Positions 1-9,000 of a stretch of 64,000 bases of DNA are shown here, in pieces. This DNA comes from CAVOGJ01 sp963700865 (GTDB lineage: Bacteria; Planctomycetota; Planctomycetia; Pirellulales; Pirellulaceae): assembly GCA_963700865.1 (NCBI GenBank), contig CAVOZC010000022.1:310001-374000 (forward strand), in the 5' to 3' direction. The notes below the pieces were generated by a model. That model was given only the letters and a program-made list of their open reading frames with translations, had not been told where the DNA came from and did not search any database. Position 1 is the first letter of the stretch, and each line of letters begins with the position of its first letter. A program made the translations under genes and the position numbers.

Positions 1-352
1 GAATGCTCTCGTGAGGAATGCGAATGACCTGCGACACCGCGTCGACCGTGCAGCCCATGGTTCGATCACCCACATTGACAACCATGGTTCTTGTCTCGCT
101 GTCGGCGGGCTTGAGTGTGAGCCCAAGTAGCCTGCGGAGGTTGATGATCGGGATAATTTCGCCGCGGAGGTTGCTTACCCCCTCGACGTAGCTGGCGACT
201 TGCGGCGTTTGGGTCACTTGAGTCAGGATCACGATCTCGCGAATCTGCTCGATGCGAATCGCATATTGCTGACCATCCACATAAAAGCCGACGAATTGCG
301 AGGAATTTTTTGCGTCCGAAAGCGACGCATCGGACGCTACATTATGAGCCAT
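1..352 (-). CDS. cheW: CheW-like chemotaxis coupling protein, 5' part
   Basis: The reading frame runs leftwards from an ATG at 352 and leaves the window at base 1, so only about 117 N-terminal residues are visible. After a short polar leader the text matches the CheW fold: GFYVDGQQYAIRIEQIREIV, then a VSNLRGEIIPIINLRR segment, then RTMVVNVGDRTMGCTVDAV. In this family the protein links a CheA kinase to chemoreceptors in the cytoplasm. No CheA or receptor gene is visible because the locus continues off the window. It could instead be the CheW domain of a CheV-like fusion, since the C-terminus is missing. Confidence 0.88.
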   Translation of the reverse strand, partial: MAHNVASDASLSDAKNSSQFVGFYVDGQQYAIRIEQIREIVILTQVTQTPQVASYVEGVSNLRGEIIPIINLRRLLGLTLKPADSETRTMVVNVGDRTMGCTVDAVSQVIRIPHESI

Positions 353-745
353 GGATGTGGCACCTGAGTTGGGGGAGAGCAATGGGCAACATGGGCGAAG
401 GTGACGTCATCCGTGATCCGGTCCCATAACCTGCAGACCAGCAGGCCACGGCCTCAGCGTGACTGAGAGCGAACGAATTGGGTTCCCGAGCACCTCACCG
501 GGTTGTGGCAGCGAGAATGAGCGGACCCATTTACTGTAGTTCCATGCCCCTGAGATCGCGAGCGTTTTTGAGTCGCCCAGCGAGATTTTTTGCGGAGACG
601 GACAGAAACGATTGACCTCCTACCGCATGGTAGTGATCGTGAACGGCTATCCGCCGGCCGGTGGGAGGCAATTCCCCGACAAGAGCCGGTGGGAGTGCCG
701 GATCGCCGGACCAGGTTGGCAGATGCTCAGCGAGCGTCTCCTCGT
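353..745. other. Intergenic region, no gene seen
   Basis: This stretch of 393 bases separates the purD stop from the cheW start; both genes run leftwards. Small open frames here have no recognisable protein and run antisense to, or overlap, purD. I see no clear hairpin terminator or repeat. It presumably carries the cheW promoter, but I cannot point to convincing boxes. Confidence 0.5.
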
Positions 746-2038
746 TCAGTAGGTCAGCGCCTTGTCGGAAATATCCTTGCGGCACCAGGCGCCGTCCCAG
801 CGGATACATTTGACCGCCTTATAGGCCTGCAACTTGGCCGCCGAGATGGAATTCCCCAGCGCGGTCACGCTTAACACGCGACCACCACTGGTCACAATCT
901 GATCGCTCTGCCGAGCGGTTCCGGCGTGAAAGATTTTGACATCGGGCAGCGCTGCTGCCTCGTCCAACCCGCGAATGGGAAAACCCACTTCGTACTCCCC
1001 CGGATACCCTTGGCTGGCCATGACCACGCAGATCGCCGGCCGCGGATCCCAGCGCAGGGGAGCCAGACGATCCAGCGTCCCGTCGACCGTCGCTTCGAGT
1101 ACGTCGAGCAAATCGGATTGCAACCGCATCAGCAGCGGCTGGCATTCAGGATCGCCGAACCGCACATTAAACTCGAGCACCTTGGGCCCTTGATTCGTGA
1201 TCATCAACCCCGCATAGAGGACACCCCGAAACGGTGAGCGTTTGCGTTTCATCGCATGCACGATGGGGACCAGCACCCGCTCCTGCACGGTGGCCATCAT
1301 GGCATCGTCGATCAGTGGCGTGGGACAATAGGCGCCCATGCCACCGGTATTCGGTCCCCGGTCGCCGTCATGCGCAGGCTTGTGATCCTGCGCCGCCGGT
1401 AGCGTCAGGATCGATCGACCATCGGTGATGGCCAGAATGCTCGCTTCATGACCATCGAGCCGCTCCTCAACGACCACGCGGTTGCCGGCGGCGCCAAATT
1501 CTCGATTCGTCGCGATCCGCTCGACGGCGTCGAGCGCGTCGGCTCGACGACGACACACCATGACTCCCTTGCCCGCCGCCAAACCATCCGCCTTGATCAC
1601 CAGCGGCACGTCCTCGTCGTCAAGTGGATAACGATCCGTAATGAAACGCGTCGCGCTGGCAGCGTCCGGAAACACGTGGTAGTCCGCCGTGGGCACGTCG
1701 GCGTGATGCAGCATGTCCTTGCAAAATACCTTGCTCGCTTCTAATTGGGCGGCCGCCCGCGAGGGGCCGAAGATCCGCAGCCCTGACTCTTGAAAGGCAT
1801 CGACGATGCCGTCGGCTAACGGCGCCTCGGGGCCCACGACGGTCAATCCGATTTGATTTTGCTTCGCGAAGCGGAGCAGCCGAGGCGTGTCGTTCGCCGG
1901 AATGTCAATGTTTTCGCCGTCCTCTTCCGTGCCCGCGTTCCCCGGCGCCACAAAGATGCGTTCGGCGCGCGAACTTTGGGCTAACTTCCAGACGAGCGCA
2001 TGTTCGCGACCGCCATTTCCGATGACCAGCAGATTCAC
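746..2038 (-). CDS. purD: Phosphoribosylamine-glycine ligase (GAR synthetase)
   Basis: This enzyme joins glycine to phosphoribosylamine with ATP, the second step of purine synthesis, in the cytoplasm. The N-terminus LLVIGNGGREHALVWKL is the family signature, followed by the ATP-grasp stretch PLVIKADGLAAGKGVMVC and by GDPECQPLLMRL. The C-terminus WCRKDISDKALTY is also typical. I chose the GTG at 2038 because AGGAG lies seven bases upstream and the protein then begins right at the family core. An ATG at 2062 would add eight residues. At about 430 residues it has normal length. It is not clustered with other purine genes, although guaB lies elsewhere in the window. Confidence 0.95.
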   Translation of the reverse strand: MNLLVIGNGGREHALVWKLAQSSRAERIFVAPGNAGTEEDGENIDIPANDTPRLLRFAKQNQIGLTVVGPEAPLADGIVDAFQESGLRIFGPSRAAAQLEASKVFCKDMLHHADVPTADYHVFPDAASATRFITDRYPLDDEDVPLVIKADGLAAGKGVMVCRRRADALDAVERIATNREFGAAGNRVVVEERLDGHEASILAITDGRSILTLPAAQDHKPAHDGDRGPNTGGMGAYCPTPLIDDAMMATVQERVLVPIVHAMKRKRSPFRGVLYAGLMITNQGPKVLEFNVRFGDPECQPLLMRLQSDLLDVLEATVDGTLDRLAPLRWDPRPAICVVMASQGYPGEYEVGFPIRGLDEAAALPDVKIFHAGTARQSDQIVTSGGRVLSVTALGNSISAAKLQAYKAVKCIRWDGAWCRKDISDKALTY

Positions 2039-2348
2039 GCCGGGACTCCTGGCAGACGCCATATCGAACGCGACAAATTGTCGCAGGAAGAGACCGCACG
2101 GCTGCCACAAGCCGAGCCACGTCCTGGCGAAATTTTAGGGACGATGGGAGGCGTCGGATAGCCACGTACGTGGGAGCAAGTTGGGTTTTCTGATCGGGCG
2201 GCGAAGTGTTAACATAAGACCATCAGATGGGACGGGTGGAACCATGACGTTTTTGTCGCGCTAGGGCGGCGAGTGGTGGTCGTTGGTCGTGAGAGCTAAC
2301 CGTCAACTTCGGGCGGGGCGCGGGACGGTGTGCGAAGGGTGCGGGGAG

Positions 2349-2376
2349 TTGACAATCCGGGGCTAAATAGTAGAAA
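2349..2376 (+). promoter_or_regulatory. Candidate sigma-70 promoter for the bc-complex operon
   Basis: TTGACA at 2349-2354 is followed, after 16 bases, by TAGAAA at 2371-2376, about 138 bases before the Rieske start. It lies in the 475-base gap between the divergent purD and Rieske genes, where I see nothing else. The -35 box is perfect and the -10 box is moderate. The assignment is inference from sequence only. Confidence 0.45.
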
Positions 2377-2513
2377 AGACGGGTGGTTTGTGAAAAAAAT
2401 CACAAGCTCCCATGGGCGACAACCGATGCTTCCTAAGCCATGCGCAGAGACAGGTTTAGGGCCTCGCGATTCTTCGCATCTGTGGGGCAGTCCAGACCTT
2501 CAAGAGAGTCGCA

Positions 2514-3674
2514 ATGGCGAAGCAGCAGTTATCCGTCGAGGAAATTTTAGCAGCCTGTCGTCGCATGGACGGCGATGGAGCACCCGCACCGGCGGCTGCC
2601 GACACTGATTCCACGCCAGAGTCCGCCCCGCCCCAACCTGACTCGTCCAAGTCATCTCCTGCCGCTCCAGCCAAGGCGGCGTCGCGGAACATGTCCGTGG
2701 AGGAGATGCTCGCGGCGGCGCGTGCCGAGAAGGCTGCCGGGGGAGCGACCGCCGCCTCATCGGCCTCTGCGAACACCGCAAGTCCGGCGGCGTCACAACC
2801 GGCGGCCGCGAAATCGGTGAAACCAGCGTCCCGTAACATGTCGGTGGAAGAAATGCTGGCGGCCGCGCGGGGCGAGAAGTCGGCCGCGAAGGCACCGTCT
2901 CCGCGGACCCCTGCGAAAGCCGCGCCGGCGAGACCGGCTGCCGCGGCTGCCAAGGCAAATCCAAAGCCGGGGGCGGCCAAGGCAGGACCTCGCGATACGT
3001 CCAGCATCCTGGCCGCCGCGCGCAGTGCCACGAAGCGCGGGCCGATTTCCAAGGCCGAGGCCGCACAGCAGGGCACGCCGATCGTTGCCAGGAAGGCGGC
3101 GCCCCCAATGCCGGAGAAGCCGGCCTATGTAAAGGCAGCGGCGAAGCCCCCTGCCAACGAAGGCGAACCGCGGCGGGGATTTTTTTCCGTGCTCTTCGGC
3201 TCGTTCCTCGCGATCGGCTTCACGTGTCTCAGTGGAGTCACGGCCCTGTGGGGTCTGGGACTGGCCCGCTTCATGTTCCCAAATATCCTCACCGAGCCGC
3301 CCAGCCAGTTCAAGGTCGGCTTCCCGGCGGATTTTCCTCCCGACGCGGTGGCGACCAAGTTCAAGGCGCAGTTTGGCGTGTGGGTGGTGAATACCGAGTA
3401 CGAAGGGGAGCAGATGATCATGGCCCTCAAGTCCGTTTGCACGCACCTTGGCTGCACACCGAACTGGCTTGAAGGCGAGCAGAAGTTCAAGTGCCCCTGT
3501 CACGGGAGCGGCTTTTACAACGACGGAATCAACTTCGAGGGCCCCGCGCCCCGCCCGCTGGAACGCTATGCGATACGCATCGCCGACGACGGGCAGCTGG
3601 AAATCGACAAGAGCAAGACGTTCCAGCAAGAGATGGGACAATGGACTGATTCATCGAGTTTCGTTGCGGTGTAG
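2514..3674 (+). CDS. Rieske iron-sulfur protein with repetitive N-terminal extension
   Basis: This is the high-potential 2Fe-2S subunit of the quinol-oxidising bc complex. The C-terminal Rieske domain has both ligand boxes, CTHLGC at residues 309-314 and CPCHGS at 327-332. One membrane span lies at about 223-250, so the cluster domain should face the outside of the inner membrane. The first 220 residues are unusual. A motif SVEE(I/M)LAA occurs at residues 7, 61 and 110, and a related SSILAAARS near 163, joined by Ala/Pro-rich linkers. An ordinary Rieske subunit is under 200 residues. The cytochrome b gene follows after about 120 bases. Start: ATG at 2514 after a weak GAGAG site. The role of the extension is unknown. 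Confidence 0.93.
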   Translation: MAKQQLSVEEILAACRRMDGDGAPAPAAADTDSTPESAPPQPDSSKSSPAAPAKAASRNMSVEEMLAAARAEKAAGGATAASSASANTASPAASQPAAAKSVKPASRNMSVEEMLAAARGEKSAAKAPSPRTPAKAAPARPAAAAAKANPKPGAAKAGPRDTSSILAAARSATKRGPISKAEAAQQGTPIVARKAAPPMPEKPAYVKAAAKPPANEGEPRRGFFSVLFGSFLAIGFTCLSGVTALWGLGLARFMFPNILTEPPSQFKVGFPADFPPDAVATKFKAQFGVWVVNTEYEGEQMIMALKSVCTHLGCTPNWLEGEQKFKCPCHGSGFYNDGINFEGPAPRPLERYAIRIADDGQLEIDKSKTFQQEMGQWTDSSSFVAV

Positions 3675-3796
3675 GTGGGCCTGGTCAAGCCCAGCGGGGC
3701 AGGCCATTCCAGTCATGATGTGAATTGATTCCCAGGTTGTCGACATGCCAACCCGGCAAGTCCTCGCCTTTGTTTATGTAGATAGAAAGCAGACGT

Positions 3797-4579
3797 ATGC
3801 CTCCCATTGGCGAAGTCATTCGCAACTCGCAGATTTGGAAGAGCATCTTTCGTCATCCCATGCCGGTGGATCGACGCAATCGCATCGTGGTGATGTTGAC
3901 CAATTTCTTCCTGCACTTGCATCCGGTCTCGATCAAGAAGCAGGGGATCGCCCTTAGTTACACCTGGTGCATGGGTGGCGTGACCTTCTTCCTGTTTCTT
4001 GTCGAGACGGTCACGGGTGTGCTGTTGATGTTCTATTACCGCCCCACGCTCGAGTGGGCCTACAACGACATTCTGGCGCTGCGCGACGTCACGTCACTGG
4101 GAATTCTGCGCGAAATCCATCGCTGGGGCGCCCATGCCATGGTGATTACCGTCTGGCTGCACATGTACCGCGTGTTCCTGACCGGCAGCTACAAACCGCC
4201 GCGCGAGTTCAATTGGGTGGTCGGCGTGATCTTGTTGCTGCTCACGCTGCTGCTGTCGTTTACCGGATACCTGCTGCCCTGGGATCAACTGGCGATTTGG
4301 GCCATCACGGTCGGTTCGAATATGGCCCGCGCGACTCCCATCCTGGGGCACGAGGGTCCGGGCGCGCAGTTGCTGATGGTCGACGGCATCGACATGATCA
4401 CCAACGCCTCCGATGCTCGCTTCGGGCTTCTGGGGCGCCGCTTTGTCGGCGAGGAAACGCTGAATCGTTTCTACGTGTTGCACTGCGTCGCCATTCCGCT
4501 GGCGGCAGCCCTGCTTGATGGCCATTCATTTCTGGCGAGTTCGCAAAGACGGCGGCATCAGCGGACCTCTTTGACCTGA
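3797..4579 (+). CDS. petB: Cytochrome b, N-terminal (b6-like) subunit, 3' frameshift
   Basis: This is the haem-b-bearing subunit of the bc complex, a multispan inner-membrane protein. Haem ligands His108 and His122 (HRWGAHAMVITVWLH) are 14 residues apart, as expected. The third ligand is His229 in NRFYVLHCVA. The fourth, 15 residues further in AIHFWRVRKDGG, is encoded only in the +1 frame, starting at 4518. An extra T in CTGCTTGATG (4515-4516) explains this. With it removed, the protein ends ISGPL with a TGA at 4572-4574. As written, the frame runs on to 4579 with a nonsense tail. Genes: Rieske upstream, second cytochrome b half downstream. An indel error is more likely than loss of function. 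Confidence 0.88.
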   Translation: MPPIGEVIRNSQIWKSIFRHPMPVDRRNRIVVMLTNFFLHLHPVSIKKQGIALSYTWCMGGVTFFLFLVETVTGVLLMFYYRPTLEWAYNDILALRDVTSLGILREIHRWGAHAMVITVWLHMYRVFLTGSYKPPREFNWVVGVILLLLTLLLSFTGYLLPWDQLAIWAITVGSNMARATPILGHEGPGAQLLMVDGIDMITNASDARFGLLGRRFVGEETLNRFYVLHCVAIPLAAALLDGHSFLASSQRRRHQRTSLT

Positions 4580-4642
4580 CGACGGAGCACGCAGGTCAAG
4601 GATCGTTCATCATCCAGCAGTGGACACCGGACAGTAACGGCC

Positions 4643-5387
4643 ATGCACGGCAACTACGGCGAACTTTTTGCAAGGCATCAAGGGGTTTCTGGGAACCTAC
4701 TATCTGGCGTTGGCCATGATGAACGCCATCGCGGCCTACTACTGCTGGCATCAGCTGAAGCGGAACGGCCTGGCCCTCGCTTCGATGCTGGTGCTCGGAA
4801 TGTTGTTCGTGGTCATCTGCGCCGCATCGCTTTCAGTGGGAACGAGTACCTCGTTCAATTGATCAGCGTGCCGACAGTTCTTGCGCAGATGTCATCAATA
4901 GCCACATGGCAAAGGCGTGGTTCTATACCGGTGGCACGCTGGCAATCCTGACGATCATGTTCGTCTTTCGCAAGTTCTTTACGCAGCCCGTCGTGGCTTG
5001 GTTGATGCTCGTCGGCTCGTTGGCTACTGATGGGCTTCTCGATGACGGATACGAACTTCGCCGCCATCGTGACCAAGCCCGACAACGTGCCGATCGTCGG
5101 CATGGTGTTTCTGCTGGGGTTCTTCACCTGGCTGGCGACTTATCGAGCGCGGTGCAGAACGACGATCGGCTGGAGCAAGGGCTGGAGCCGCTGGAGAAGC
5201 TGGACGACGAGAAGATGCTGGTCTGGCCCGACCTGGTCTACACCGAAATGATCTGCATGGTCGCGCTCGACGGCCGTTCTGATCCTCTGGGCCATCGGAC
5301 TGCAGGCCCCGCTGGAGGAGGCCGGCCAGCAGCGTGAAGACGCCCAACCCTTCCAAGGCCCCCTGGTACTTTCTCGGGCCTGCAGGA
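4643..5387 (+). pseudogene. Cytochrome b C-terminal-type subunit, 5' half broken by seven indels
   Basis: The second membrane polypeptide of the bc complex begins here, but as written it cannot be read in one frame. Conserved text can be followed through all three frames: MHGNYGEL (4643), then QGIKGFLGTYYLALAMMN, RFQWERVPRSIDQRAD, MAKAWFYTGGTLAILTIMF, MGFSMTDTNFAAIVTKPDN, VQNDDRLEQGLEPLEKLDDE, VLILWAIGLQAPLEE and TPNPSKAPWYFLG. Frame changes fall near 4665-4669, 4821-4824, 5022, 5147-5152, 5269, 5322-5326 and 5378-5380. Six are net +1; the one at 5147-5152 (GCGC) is net +2 or -1. No residues seem lost at the joins, so the restored protein is continuous with the intact 3' half from 5389. No strong ribosome binding site precedes 4643. 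Confidence 0.8.
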
Positions 5388-5388
5388 G

Positions 5389-5994
5389 ATGCTCGTCTAC
5401 TTCGATCCCTGGATGGCCGGCGTGGTGCTGCCCAGCCTGGTGGTCGTCGGGCTGATGGCGATTCCCTTTCTGGACTTCAACAAGGCCGGCAATGGCTATT
5501 ACACGATCAATCAGCGGAAGTTCGCCTACCTCATCTTCCAGTTCGGCTTTCTCGAACTGTGGGTCACACTGATCATTCTGGGCACCTTCCTCCGCGGACC
5601 CAATTGGAACTTTTTCGGTCCGTACGAATATTGGGACACGCACAAAGTCGAAGCCCTGAACAATGTGGACTTGTCCCAGTACTTTTGGGATCGCCTGCTC
5701 AACGTGGGGCGTCCGAAAGCGCCCGAGGGCGCATCGCTGCTGACGCAAAACCTGTCGATCTTGCTGCGTGAATCGCCCGGCATTCTGGTCACACTCGGCT
5801 ACTTCATCGTCCTGCCGCCGCTGCTGGCGATTACGGTGTTTCGCAAGATGTTCGAGAAGATGGGATTTATTCGTTTCATGATCATGAGCAATCTGCTGCT
5901 GTTCATGGCCCTGCTGCCGATCAAGATGATTTTGCGTTGGACCATTAATTTGAAGTACATCATCAGTATTCCCGAGTATTTCCTGAACCTGTAA
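5389..5994 (+). CDS. Cytochrome b C-terminal-type subunit, intact 3' half
   Basis: The 201 residues from 5389 are the undisturbed end of the gene that begins at 4643. The segment LQEMLVYFDPWMAGVVLPS follows directly on the NPSKAPWYFLG motif encoded one frame away. Such text occurs in planctomycete and other split cytochrome b/c subunits of bc complexes. At least four hydrophobic spans are visible: VVLPSLVVVGLMAIPF, the FQFGFLELWVTLIILGTFL stretch, ILVTLGYFIVLPPLLAI and IMSNLLLFMALLPIKMIL. No CxxCH haem motif is present, so covalent haems must come from the next gene. The internal ATG at 5389 is only the first ATG of the open frame and is probably not a real start. Confidence 0.85.
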   Translation: MLVYFDPWMAGVVLPSLVVVGLMAIPFLDFNKAGNGYYTINQRKFAYLIFQFGFLELWVTLIILGTFLRGPNWNFFGPYEYWDTHKVEALNNVDLSQYFWDRLLNVGRPKAPEGASLLTQNLSILLRESPGILVTLGYFIVLPPLLAITVFRKMFEKMGFIRFMIMSNLLLFMALLPIKMILRWTINLKYIISIPEYFLNL

Positions 5995-6048
5995 GCCAAC
6001 GCGGGTGCGGCCCGGTTTTCCAGGCCGTCGCCCTCACGGAGTGATCAT

Positions 6049-9000
6049 ATGCCCGCAACCGAACAGACTTGGTACAACCAAAAGCTGTTGCACGTTGTGT
6101 TTGGACTTTCCAGTCTGCTGATGCTCGTCGCGACGATTTGGATGTTCGCCGCCGACCATGATCGTGAATGGAAGGGCTATCAGAAACGCTTTCGCGATAT
6201 CGAGCTGCGGCTGACCGATTGGCGGAAACGGGCTACGGAATCGACGGAACAGCAGGCGGCGCAAGCCCAGCTGGAGGGCGATTTGCAGCTCGCCAAAACG
6301 GCCCCTCCCCAGCGGCAAGCCATCACCGATTTCAAGCTGGCGGTGCTGAAAGACCGCTTTGAGCTGGGCGAGCTGGACGAGCCGACCTATCAGGAGGAGA
6401 AGTCCGACGTGGAAGCCTGGGGTCAAGGCCAGGACGTGAGCTCCGATATTTTCTCCGACCTCGACCAGCTCTACGACCGCCTCGTCAAGCAGTCGGCGGA
6501 GGTGACCACCTTCCAGCAACGAGTCAAACAGTCTCGCGACGAGCTGGCGGACGCGGAAACGAAGGCGACGACGCTGCAAAAGCAGCTGCAAGACGCCGAA
6601 GCGGCCACCGCGGAGGACCGCCAGTCGATCGAGTCAGGACTGGCCGAGGTGGAAAAGCAGCTCGACGCATCCGAGAAGTCGGTGAAGAACGAAGAACCCC
6701 AATTAGCGAAGCTCGTCGAGCAGACCGCCGAATTACGTAACAAATTGATCGGTCGACTCGACGACATCCTGGCCAAGGCCAAGTTCCGCGAGGAGCAACT
6801 GAGCAGTCGCCGCAAGTTCCGTTCGGCCGATGCCGATGCGGCCAAGGCGCGGTTGGACTTGGCGGTGCGTGACAATCAAACCGAAAAGTTCCCCCAGCTG
6901 CAGGCGGAAATTGACCGCATCGTGAATGGGCCCGGAGACAGCCTCGAAGCGCTGACCCGACAACGGCAAGCTGCCACGGCTCATCGCGAAAAGCTCCAGG
7001 GATACCTGCGGGATATTCGTCAGGACGAAATCGAAGTTGCCAAGAATCTCGAGTCGAATTTGGCCGAGATCAAGCGGCTGGACGCGATGGAAGTCGAGAA
7101 ACGGGCTACCTGGTTCAGTCCTTTTCCGATTCCCGGCAAGCGGTGGCTCGAATTGCCCATCCTTGATGCCTTTGGTTCACCGCTGAAGATTGACAACCTG
7201 TGGACGGAAAACCTGACCTTGGCCAATGGTAGCTTTGGTCGCGTGCGGCGATTCGACCGCTGCACGACGTGTCACAAGGGCATCGACAAAACGGCACCCG
7301 GCTCGGCCGTGGAACCCGCCTACCGTCCGGAACAAGTCATGGAAGTGGCCCTGCAGACGCCCGACACGAAACCGAACGGCACGGACGGCGCACCACCCAC
7401 GCTGGCTGAGGTCTACGGCATCACGCTCGCGCGGGCAGGTCTGATCGATGATGATGATGTAACGATCAGCATTATCGAACCGGAGAGCCGCGCGGCCAAG
7501 GCAGTTGGTATCCAGGACGCGCACGGGAACGCCGTGCCCAACGGCCTCCAGGTGGGCGACGTGATCGAGCTGGTCAACAAAGATAAGCCGCTCGACGCGG
7601 ATCAGGCGCGTCAGTTTCTGACGGAAGGGGTCAGCTGGGGCGAACCCATCACGCTGACGATTCGCCGAGGCTTGCCCGAGCCGTATACGTCCCATCCACG
7701 GCTTGATCTTTACGTGGGTTCGTTGAGTCCCCATCCCTTGCCGGTCATGGGATGCACGTCATGTCATGAGGGGCAGGGCAGCGCCACCGATTTTAAGTGG
7801 GCATCGCATACACCGAACACGCCGGCTGAGCGAAAGGAATGGATGGAACAACATGGCTGGTTCAATAACCACCATTGGATCTTTCCCATGTACCCGACAC
7901 GGTTCGCCGAAAGCTCCTGCCTGAAGTGTCATCACGAGGTCGCGGAACTCGAAGCAAGTCCGGAATTTCCCGATCCGCCCGCTGACCAGCTGGTCGAAGG
8001 CTGGCACCTGATGGGCCGCTATGGCTGCTACGGCTGCCACGAGATTAATGGCTACGATGGACCCGACCGCCGAGTTGGCCCCGACCTGCGATTGGAGCCG
8101 AACTATGCTCCGGCGGCGGCGACGGTGAAAGCCGACCCGGGCTTCGCGTCCCTCGACTTGCCGGCGCAACAATTGACGGAAACGGTGATCAGCCGGCCCT
8201 TCGACGATCAGGCACGGCACGCCTTGCGTCGTCTGCTGATGGACGATGCGGAAACCGACACTCCTCTCCTGTCAGCCGCGGCCCACAAGATGGCCGATGT
8301 GCTGCAGGATCAAGACACCCCCGGCGACCGACGTAAGGCCGGCCCCAGCCTGAGATATGTCGCTCATAAACTGGGCGCGTCGTTCATGTACGACTGGATC
8401 CGCAAGCCGAGCAATTTCCGTCCCAGCACGCAGATGCCGCAGTTCTTCGAGCTGTGGAAACACCTCGATGAACCCGATCGAGAGATCGCCGAACGATTCG
8501 AGAAGATTGAAATCCTGGGGATGGTCCGCTATCTGCTCGACCGCAGCCAGCCCTTTGAATACCTTGAACCGGCGACGGGCGTCGAACCGGCGTCCGAGGA
8601 ACGGGGCAAGTTGGCCTTCGAGCTGCGGGGCTGCCTGGCTTGCCACCAACACGAAGATTTCCCCGTGTCGACCGCCATCCAGGGTCCGAATTTGACTGGC
8701 CTGGCCGATAAGTTTGCCCCCACGGCGGAAGCGCCTCATCCGGAACAGTGGCTGTACTCGTGGATCAAGCAACCGACCCATTATCACGCCCGCACGAAAA
8801 TGCCGGATCTGTACCTGGAGCCGATCACGCAAGCGGACGGCACGATCACGGATCCGGTGGCCGATATCGTGGCTTACCTGCTGAGCGGCGGTAAGGGCTG
8901 GCAACCGCCGGCCGCCTCCGTCGCCGCGCTCGTCCCGAACGAAACGGACCTCGACGAGTTGGCGCTGGAGCATTTAAAGGCCACGTTCCCCCAGCGTCGG

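Noticed and set aside
531..809. Small minus-strand open frame next to purD
   Set aside because: It overlaps the conserved purD C-terminus in another frame and has no recognisable features.
2793..3641. Long open frame antisense to the Rieske gene
   Set aside because: It mirrors a GC-rich coding region, has no recognisable family and covers the Rieske ligands on the other strand.
4515..5380. Programmed ribosomal frameshifting as an explanation for broken cytochrome b
   Set aside because: Eight events in succession have no shared slippery site or downstream structure, and frame breaks also occur in unrelated genes in the window.
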